Shown here: in pieces, positions 23,380 through 28,775 of the stretch | Numbering within the stretch: the first letter of the stretch is position 1 | How the letters are laid out: every line of letters starts with the position of its first letter | Source of the DNA: JAAXZI01 sp045863575 | GTDB lineage: Bacteria > Planctomycetota > Phycisphaerae > UBA1845 > PWPN01 | Assembly: GCA_045863575.1 (NCBI GenBank) | Contig: BTUC01000027.1 | Span: forward strand, 1 to 28,775 | Length of the DNA stretch: 28,775 nt | Reading direction: 5' to 3' | Notes under the pieces: generated by a model | Told to the model about the DNA's origin: nothing | The model's database searches: none | The model's input: only the letters and a program-made list of their open reading frames with translations | Position numbers and translations under genes: made by a program

Positions 23380-24261
23380 ATGGCTCGAGACAAGCTGAGC
23401 CGCATCCTCGCGCTTTCGGTGGTGCTGGCGGCACTCAGTGGAGCGCCGCACGCGGCGCAGGCCCAGGAGCCCGGCGAGGCCGACTCCCGCGAGATCACCC
23501 TCTTCTTCAATGACCTGCTGGAACTCGAAGCGATTTCGCGCGAAGTGACCGTTTTCGCCCCGCTGGCCGAAGAGGTTGCCGAAGCCATCTCCCGCGAGGT
23601 GGTCGTGCACGCAGCCTCCACGGAAAAAGAGGTGATCGTCTCTCGCGAGGTGGTCGCACACTATCTGCCACCGGTAGAACCGAACGTGATCGTCTCGCGC
23701 GAGGTGTCGGTTTTCAAGACCTTCCAGATCATGAGCGCCGCATCGCGGAAGGTCCACGGCGGCCGGGGCAGCTTTGATATCCCGCTGCCGCTCGGGGCCG
23801 CCGCTTCGAGCGCGGGCGTCGAATGCCGGACCGGCGGGCCGACGCAGATCGTGTTCAAGTTCAATGGCCGGGTCAAGGCCATTGATGGGACGCTGGATGC
23901 GAATGAGGTGCAGGTCACTGGGGCCACGTTGGGAACGGTGACCGCGGCCGGCGAGCAGATGTTCGTGGAGCTGTCGGGCGTGGCCGACGCAACCTGCATC
24001 CACATCCGGCTAGGCGGAATCGAAGACCTCAACGGCGTGGCCTTCGTCGGTGACGACGATGTGGCCATTCGCACCTTGCTCGGCGATGTCAACAACGACG
24101 GCCAGACCGCCAGCGGCGATATCACGCAGGTCAAGAGCGTCAGCGGCCAGGTGACCAGCGCGACCAACTTCCGCCGGGACGTCAACGCCGACGGCCAGGT
24201 AGCCAGTGGCGACATCACGCAGGTGAAGTCGCGGTCGGGTCGGTCGGTGATCTGTCGCTGA
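23380..24261 (+). CDS. Exported SREV-repeat protein with dockerin-like C terminus
   Basis: A 293-residue secreted protein with AAAGGAG before the ATG. The signal peptide is MARDKLSRILALSVVLAALS...AQA. Residues 34-112 hold five short repeats with the core SRE(I/V), starting at Ser36, Ser53, Ser71, Ser88 and Ser106, spaced 17 or 18 residues. Each core is followed by hydrophobic residues and usually Phe or His, suggesting one beta-strand per repeat. Residues 122-234 are the SRKVHGGRGSFDIPLPL module, and residues 235-293 are the dockerin-like pair DVNNDGQTASGDI and DVNADGQVASGDI. Both C-terminal parts are close copies of those in the gene at 20557. It follows the Gly-rich gene by 36 bases. The function is unknown; surface attachment is likely. 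Confidence 0.88.
   Translation: MARDKLSRILALSVVLAALSGAPHAAQAQEPGEADSREITLFFNDLLELEAISREVTVFAPLAEEVAEAISREVVVHAASTEKEVIVSREVVAHYLPPVEPNVIVSREVSVFKTFQIMSAASRKVHGGRGSFDIPLPLGAAASSAGVECRTGGPTQIVFKFNGRVKAIDGTLDANEVQVTGATLGTVTAAGEQMFVELSGVADATCIHIRLGGIEDLNGVAFVGDDDVAIRTLLGDVNNDGQTASGDITQVKSVSGQVTSATNFRRDVNADGQVASGDITQVKSRSGRSVICR
24082..24261 (+). repeat. Duplicated dockerin-encoding segment, copy 2
   Basis: Counterpart of 21409-21588 with the same length, frame and ending (SRSGRSV(V/I)C). The similarity weakens upstream but continues through the SRK(V/I)HGG module (from 23743 here and 21073 there). This indicates duplication of a whole C-terminal cassette onto different N-terminal repeat domains. 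Confidence 0.8.
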
Positions 24262-24434
24262 GATGCCAAACCGTCCCGCAGGCAAAAGGTTGTCAGCCGG
24301 GATACGCGGGGGCGTCTTGCCCTAGGTGGTGGCCGCCAGAGGCATATCGGCATTGGCGACGACCGTCCCGTCGTCCGCCCGGTTGCTCGCGGACCTGCGT
24401 GGTCCACAACCGGCCCGGCGGGATCGAAAATGCG

Positions 24435-25940
24435 TCAACAGAAAAAGGTGGAGGGAATGGGCTGGCCGATGGAGCCTTCTGCGCCGAGGTTGGCTTTCAG
24501 AAGCCGGTCGTAGTCAGCGCGGGCTTCGGTCCAGAATGGCTTGACCGGCTTTCCGGCGTCCTCGAGGGCTGATAACGCGCTGCGGGCGGCGAATGCGGCA
24601 TCGGCGGCCGCATCCTCGATGCAGCGGGCTGCGGCGCACGCAGCGGCCGCGGCCGCGGATTTCGCTGCTTCCGCCGCCGCCTGCGAGACGGAAAGCTGTT
24701 GGGCATCGAGGTCGGCGTAGGCAGCCTTGAGCGAAGCTGTTCGCAGCGACTGGATCTTGGACAGAGCCCTGGCAACCGAGTCGGGCGTGTGCGCCAGCTC
24801 GCACGCGGGAGCATAGGTAGCCTCGGCCATGGACAAGGCTCGCTCCAGCCGCGGATCATCATTCAGCACCTGGACCCGCCGGGCGCATCGGCAAGCCCAG
24901 CACACGATTGCCCGCAAGGGCAACTGTCGCAACTGACGGCTGATGGCGGCCAGGTCTACCTGGACCTCGGACGGCCGGACTTCCGGTTCGCTGGCCGTCG
25001 GGGTAGCCGCGGCCGCGCCGGCCAGGAGGGCGTCCGCGAGTTCATCCCCGCGCGGATGGCGGTCCGAAGGGTTTTTCTGGAGGTTGTTGAGGATGATCGC
25101 CGCCAGCCACTCCGGGATATCGCCGCGCCAGTTGCGGGGATCACTGGGCGGTTCGGAGATGTGCTTGAGCATGATCGCGAACGGGCTGGAATCCTCGGCA
25201 CTGAACGGCAGCCAGCCGACGATCAGCTCAAACAGGGTAACGGTGAGGGAGTAGACGTCGCTGGCCGGTGTTACCGGTTTGCCCGCGCACTGCTCGGGGC
25301 TCATGTAAGCGGGTGTGCCGATCTGCTGGCCGGCGCTGGTCAGCCAGGTGGTTTCCTCAAGGACGCGGATAGCGCCGAAATCAGCAACCTTGATCCGACC
25401 CTGCTGGTCGAAGAGCAGGTTAGAAGGCTTCACGTCCCGGTGAACCATGCCCATGCGGTGGGCGGCGCCGATACCCCGGGCGGCCTGGGCAATGAGGGTG
25501 ACCGCTTCCGGTATGTCCATGCCGAGCTTGCGGGCGGAAATAGCCCTCAGCCGGTCGCGCAGACTTCCACCCGGCAACAGCTCCATGACGATCGCCCGTA
25601 CATCCGTCTCGTCGGTCAGTCCGAAGATCCGAACCACGTGGTCGTGGTGGATGCGGGCCATACTGCGGGCTTCACGTTCGAAACGGGCGCGGATGTTTTC
25701 GTCAGCGTGGTAGGGGGCCTTGAGCACCTTGAAGGCGACGTCGCGGCCATTCTGGGTATCCAAGGCGCGATACACCCGGGCCATGCCGCCCTCGCCCAAT
25801 CGTTTTCCCACCAGATAGGGGCCGATCTGACGGCCTTCGAGCACTTCGCACGGCAGCGCGACCGTACCGGGGTCGCTGCGCCGGTCCAGGACCACGCGCA
25901 TGTCGTTGAGGAGCTGCGTTTCCTGGGGGTCATCGCTCAT
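24435..25940 (-). CDS. Serine/threonine protein kinase with Ala-rich C-terminal domain
   Basis: A 501-residue Hanks-type kinase. The kinase domain (about 40-315) is complete: glycine loop GEGGMARVY (49-57), Lys71, Glu90, catalytic HRDVKPSNLL (167-176), DFG (187-189), activation segment end GTPAYMSPEQ (208-217) and SDVYSLTVTLFEL (227-239). It should phosphorylate Ser/Thr targets. There is no transmembrane helix, so it is cytoplasmic. From about 340 a helical domain follows, starting LRAIVCWACRCARRVQVLNDD and continuing as an Ala-rich stretch (about 420-460). It ends with a W...D.LL pattern and a PIPSTFF tail. Similar Ala-rich tails occur on planctomycete signalling proteins; their role is unknown. 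Its ATG lies within the sigma-factor gene (11-base overlap), so the two are translationally coupled and probably act in one pathway. Confidence 0.95.
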   Translation of the reverse strand: MSDDPQETQLLNDMRVVLDRRSDPGTVALPCEVLEGRQIGPYLVGKRLGEGGMARVYRALDTQNGRDVAFKVLKAPYHADENIRARFEREARSMARIHHDHVVRIFGLTDETDVRAIVMELLPGGSLRDRLRAISARKLGMDIPEAVTLIAQAARGIGAAHRMGMVHRDVKPSNLLFDQQGRIKVADFGAIRVLEETTWLTSAGQQIGTPAYMSPEQCAGKPVTPASDVYSLTVTLFELIVGWLPFSAEDSSPFAIMLKHISEPPSDPRNWRGDIPEWLAAIILNNLQKNPSDRHPRGDELADALLAGAAAATPTASEPEVRPSEVQVDLAAISRQLRQLPLRAIVCWACRCARRVQVLNDDPRLERALSMAEATYAPACELAHTPDSVARALSKIQSLRTASLKAAYADLDAQQLSVSQAAAEAAKSAAAAAACAAARCIEDAAADAAFAARSALSALEDAGKPVKPFWTEARADYDRLLKANLGAEGSIGQPIPSTFFC

Positions 25941-26544
25941 CGGAATCCAGCCGAGCTACCCGTTCCTTGATGGCGTTGAGCACGCGATGCTTGTACACGT
26001 AGACGCTGGCGGCGGCGATGCCCAGATGCTCGGCGACGCGGTCGACGGGCCACTGGTTGATGGCATGCAGGGTAAAGGCCCGGAACGCCTTGTCGCCGAC
26101 CTGGCCTTCCACGTGCCGCATGGCATCGTCGAGGACGGCATACCGCCATTCCTGTTCCCAGAGCTCGCGGTGAGCCTGCTCTCCCCGCTCGTCCTCGAGT
26201 TGATCCACGAGATCGACGCCGCCCTCGGGCGGCACCCACTGAGCCCGCGTTCGCCGGCAGCGAGCGCGCAGGGCTGCCAGCGCCCGCCGCCGGGCAATCC
26301 CGAAGAGCCATTTGCGGAAGCCCCCGCGCGAGGCGTCGTACGCGCCGGTTTGCAGCGAACGTTGCGCGAGCAGAAGCACTTCCTGGGTCACATCGTCGGC
26401 GTCGGCGTCGGAGAGACCGAAACGGCGCAGGAAATGCTGCACCAGAGACGCATAGATGCGATAGAAATCGATCCAGGCACCTGCGTTCTGAGAATCCCGA
26501 ATCGCCCAGATCAGGCTGGCTCGAGTCGATTCCAACGGCTGCAC
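25930..26544 (-). CDS. ECF-type RNA polymerase sigma factor
   Basis: A 204-residue sigma-70 family protein of the extracytoplasmic-function type. Region 2 lies at about residues 24-95, including DADDVTQEVLLLAQR (48-62) and GGFRKWLFGIARRRALAALR for -10 recognition. Region 4 (about 130-195) ends in VDRVAEHLGIAAASVYVYKHRVL, the -35-binding helix-turn-helix. There is no anti-sigma gene. Instead a Ser/Thr kinase gene overlaps its end, the arrangement known for ECF groups tied to kinases in planctomycetes. Control by phosphorylation is therefore likely, by inference. The start is a GTG with no clear ribosome-binding site, but the 'STRASLIWAIRDSQNAGAW' opening fits this family and argues against a later start. 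The gene is divergent from the GspE/PilB ATPase gene. Confidence 0.93.
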   Translation of the reverse strand: MQPLESTRASLIWAIRDSQNAGAWIDFYRIYASLVQHFLRRFGLSDADADDVTQEVLLLAQRSLQTGAYDASRGGFRKWLFGIARRRALAALRARCRRTRAQWVPPEGGVDLVDQLEDERGEQAHRELWEQEWRYAVLDDAMRHVEGQVGDKAFRAFTLHAINQWPVDRVAEHLGIAAASVYVYKHRVLNAIKERVARLDSDER

Positions 26545-26882
26545 CTACAGAATATGCCAACGTCGTCCGCGTGCATGGTTCATGATCGCCGCGCGAAGGC
26601 TCAAATGCAAGATAAAAGGGGCTGCCATGGTGCGGGGCCGTTGCAGCGCGCAACTCCGAGCCCGCCAGCCTCTTATGGAGAAATCCGGGCATTCGTCGGT
26701 AAGGTTGACGCGCCCGGCCGGCAATACTGGATGCAACCGCCCGGAAAGCGGCGGCAATAAGAAGGTGTTCGAGAACCTTTTTGCCTCGTCGAAGGTAGAA
26801 ATTGTTACGGAATTGTGACGGTGCGCGGGTAACGTTTCGCCCTTTCGAGCGTCAAATCTATTAGGAGTCCTAGAGAGCGGTT
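26545..26882. other. Divergent intergenic region, sigma factor / GspE
   Basis: A 338-base gap between divergent genes. The part next to the ATPase gene (26755-26870) is AT-richer and includes GGAATTGTGACGG and the small palindrome TAGGAgTCCTA (26862-26872). No -35/-10 pair convinced me. Open frames here have no ribosome-binding site. Confidence 0.5.
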
Positions 26883-28664
26883 GTGCGCGCGGACATTCCC
26901 GGGGGGGATGCCAGTCTATCCTCACGAAGGGGACCCGAGTTGGTAGCGAAGCGAATCGGTGACATCCTCGTCGAGCTCGGCTATGTGACGGGTGAACGTC
27001 TCTCCTTGGCGGACGGAGCGGCCAACGGAGATGGCTACCGCGTCGGTGAACGATTGTGCCGATTGGGGCTGGTGCAGCAGGATGACGTCGTTCATGCCTT
27101 GGCCGTTCAGCACGGCATTCCGCACGTGGCCCTGGAAGATGTGGAGATATCGCGAGAGGCGATCCAGTGTGTCCCCGCCGACCTTGCTCAGCGGTACCGG
27201 GTGCTGCCGGTGGCGATCCGCGACGACTGTCTCGAACTGGCCATGGCCGATCCGCTCGACCTGGCCGCGGTGGACGATCTGGCGGCCGTCTGCGGGCGGG
27301 AGATCGTGCGGTTGTTCGCCCGTCCGGGAGAGTTGGCGGACGCCCAGCGCCGCTATTATGGGACATCAGCCGCCCGGATGGCCCATTCACTGGCCAACGG
27401 CAATGCAGAGGCGGAGGCTCCGGGCCTGGACGATTCGGTCGGCCACCTGCATGAGCTGGCCCGCGAGCCCTCGCTGATCAATCTGGTGAATCTGATCATC
27501 CTGGAGGCCATTCAGGACAAGGCCAGCGATATTCATGTCGAGCCTTTCGAGAAGGAACTCAAGGTCAAGTACCGCATCGACGGTGTGCTTCACGAGATGC
27601 CACCGCCGGCCAAGCATCTTCAGCCGGCCATCATCAGCCGGATCAAGATCATGGCCCAGCTCAACATTGCGGAGCGCTTCCTGCCCCAGGACGGCCACAT
27701 CAAGTTCTCGTCGCCCGGGGTGCACGTGGACATCCGCGTCTCGACCGTGCCGACCATGTTCGGCGAAAGCGTGGTCATGCGCATTCTGGACCAGCGCGGG
27801 ACGCTGCGTAACCTCAATGAGCTGGGCATGGGACCTGAGTTGCTGGCGTCATTCGAGTCGATCCTGCGCCGGCCGCATGGGATTCTGTTGGTGACCGGCC
27901 CGACGGGCAGCGGCAAGACGACCACGCTCTACGCCGCGCTGAACCAGATGTTTACGCTGGAGAAGAAGTTCATCACCATCGAGGACCCGGTGGAGTTCCA
28001 CCTCGACGGCATCAACCAGATCCAGGTCAACGTCAAGCGCGGGCTCACCTTCGCCAACGGCCTGCGGTCGATCCTGCGTCAGGACCCGGACATCGTCATG
28101 GTGGGTGAGATTCGCGATGGGGAGACGGCCGACATCGCCATCCGCAGCGCATTGACCGGCCACCTCGTGCTCTCGTCGCTGCACACCAATGACGCCCCCG
28201 GCGCGATCACCCGGCTTCTGGACATGGGCATCGAGCCGTACCTGTTGGCCACCAGCGTGGAGGGCGTGTTGGCACAGCGGCTCGTGCGTGTGCTGTGCGC
28301 CCGGTGCGTCGAGCCATATGAGATTTCGGAGCAGATATTGCACCAGCTCGGCCCCGATGCCGCGGAGTTTCGAGGCCGGCGGCTCCGGCACGGCCGCGGT
28401 TGCCAGGACTGCCACCACACGGGCTTTCGAGGCCGAGTGGGTATTTTCGAGATGATCCGCGTCGATGAGGCGATCCGGGACATGATCATGACCCGCCCGT
28501 CAGGCAACCAGATCAGGCGGGCTGCCGGAGAGAGCTTTGCGACCATGCGCCAGGACGGCTATCGAAAGGTGCTGGCCGGCGTGACCACGCTCGAAGAAGT
28601 CTGGCGCGTGACCCAGGATGTTCAGGAAGGAAATGGGAAATCGGCGCCCTTGGATCAGGACTGA
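26883..28664 (+). CDS. GspE/PilB-family secretion or pilus ATPase
   Basis: A 593-residue ATPase that drives type II secretion or type IV pilus assembly at the inner membrane. The N-terminal MshEN/T2SSE-N region (about 23-160) contains YRVGERLCRLGLVQQDDVVH. After a linker, the catalytic core has LINLVNLIILEAIQDKASDIHVEP (198-221), the Asp-box and RVSTVPTMFGESVVMRIL, Walker A GPTGSGKTTT (339-348), Walker B IVMVGEIRDGET (404-415) and the His box SSLHTND (431-437). A four-cysteine zinc site (C472, C475, C507, C510) marks the GspE/PilB branch rather than PilT or TadA. The GTG at 26883 has GAGAG 5 bases before it. A TTG at 26940 preceded by AAGGGGA is an alternative, and conserved sequence begins just after it. 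Partner genes would lie beyond the right edge. Confidence 0.95.
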   Translation: MRADIPGGDASLSSRRGPELVAKRIGDILVELGYVTGERLSLADGAANGDGYRVGERLCRLGLVQQDDVVHALAVQHGIPHVALEDVEISREAIQCVPADLAQRYRVLPVAIRDDCLELAMADPLDLAAVDDLAAVCGREIVRLFARPGELADAQRRYYGTSAARMAHSLANGNAEAEAPGLDDSVGHLHELAREPSLINLVNLIILEAIQDKASDIHVEPFEKELKVKYRIDGVLHEMPPPAKHLQPAIISRIKIMAQLNIAERFLPQDGHIKFSSPGVHVDIRVSTVPTMFGESVVMRILDQRGTLRNLNELGMGPELLASFESILRRPHGILLVTGPTGSGKTTTLYAALNQMFTLEKKFITIEDPVEFHLDGINQIQVNVKRGLTFANGLRSILRQDPDIVMVGEIRDGETADIAIRSALTGHLVLSSLHTNDAPGAITRLLDMGIEPYLLATSVEGVLAQRLVRVLCARCVEPYEISEQILHQLGPDAAEFRGRRLRHGRGCQDCHHTGFRGRVGIFEMIRVDEAIRDMIMTRPSGNQIRRAAGESFATMRQDGYRKVLAGVTTLEEVWRVTQDVQEGNGKSAPLDQD

Positions 28665-28775
28665 GTCGGCGGCGCGGGTGGAAGGAAGGTGGGAATGTGA
28701 GAAAGTACGGACGTGAGAAAGTGGGAATGCGGCGGCGCGGAAGAATATTTTAGTGGTGCACCAGGAGTAAGCAGT
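28665..28775. other. G/A-rich short repeats at the right edge
   Basis: After the ATPase gene, GTGAGAAAGT occurs twice, 16 bases apart (about 28697-28722), among related words such as GTGGGAATG. This resembles the stretch at 21603-21632. No gene start is visible before the window ends. Confidence 0.5.

Noticed and set aside
22939..24003. 354-codon minus-strand open frame
   Set aside because: It is antisense to two well-supported exported-protein genes and rich in His/Arg/Gly without a binding site.

Overview
The window looks like chromosomal DNA from a GC-rich planctomycete, most likely of the Phycisphaerae type. This is inferred from gene content, not from a marker gene. The clues are secreted proteins ending in a calcium-loop module of the pattern DxDGDVDQxDFGxFQxC, the related 'SRK(I/V)HGG + dockerin' module, PEP-CTERM tails (VPEPASLLL...RRRR), an ECF sigma factor overlapping a Ser/Thr kinase gene, a GspE/PilB ATPase and an Flp-type pilin. 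The Kdo transferase gene implies an LPS-type outer membrane. No rRNA, tRNA, CRISPR array, transposase or phage gene was recognised.

Layout. (1) 1-1299, minus strand: a CLC chloride channel, cut by the window edge, preceded by a PTS EIIA-like protein. (2) 1711-5437: an unknown exported protein, a convergent large exported protein and a small Flp pilin. (3) 5567-8489: a DCC/DUF393 thiol-redox protein, convergent with an overlapping waaA-proB pair. (4) 8744-15701, all plus strand: four exported proteins, two with PEP-CTERM tails and two with dockerin-like C termini, separated by hairpin terminators and carrying recognisable promoters. (5) 15986-20211: a BRCT-MerR-TPR protein, then a convergent metallo-beta-lactamase-fold hydrolase and a GT-C-like membrane protein whose gene is interrupted in frame by three heptanucleotide repeat arrays. 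(6) 20557-24261: three more exported proteins, two of which share a duplicated C-terminal module. (7) 24435-28664: the kinase/ECF sigma pair, divergent from the GspE/PilB ATPase.

How the genes relate. At least nine of the nineteen genes encode proteins that look exported, so much of the window concerns the cell surface. Dockerin-like tails, PEP-CTERM anchors, beta-sandwich, Gly-rich and short-repeat segments suggest envelope or extracellular assemblies. The kinase/sigma pair is the only clear signalling unit. The features most worth a second look are the heptamer arrays (consensus GANNRCY) inside and beside the membrane-protein gene, the 56-nt palindromic repeat found in two convergent gaps, the 17-bp tandem array over a stop codon, the BRCT-MerR-TPR protein, and the repeat proteins with duplicated dockerin modules. 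I did not find a self-evident new defence or mobile system.
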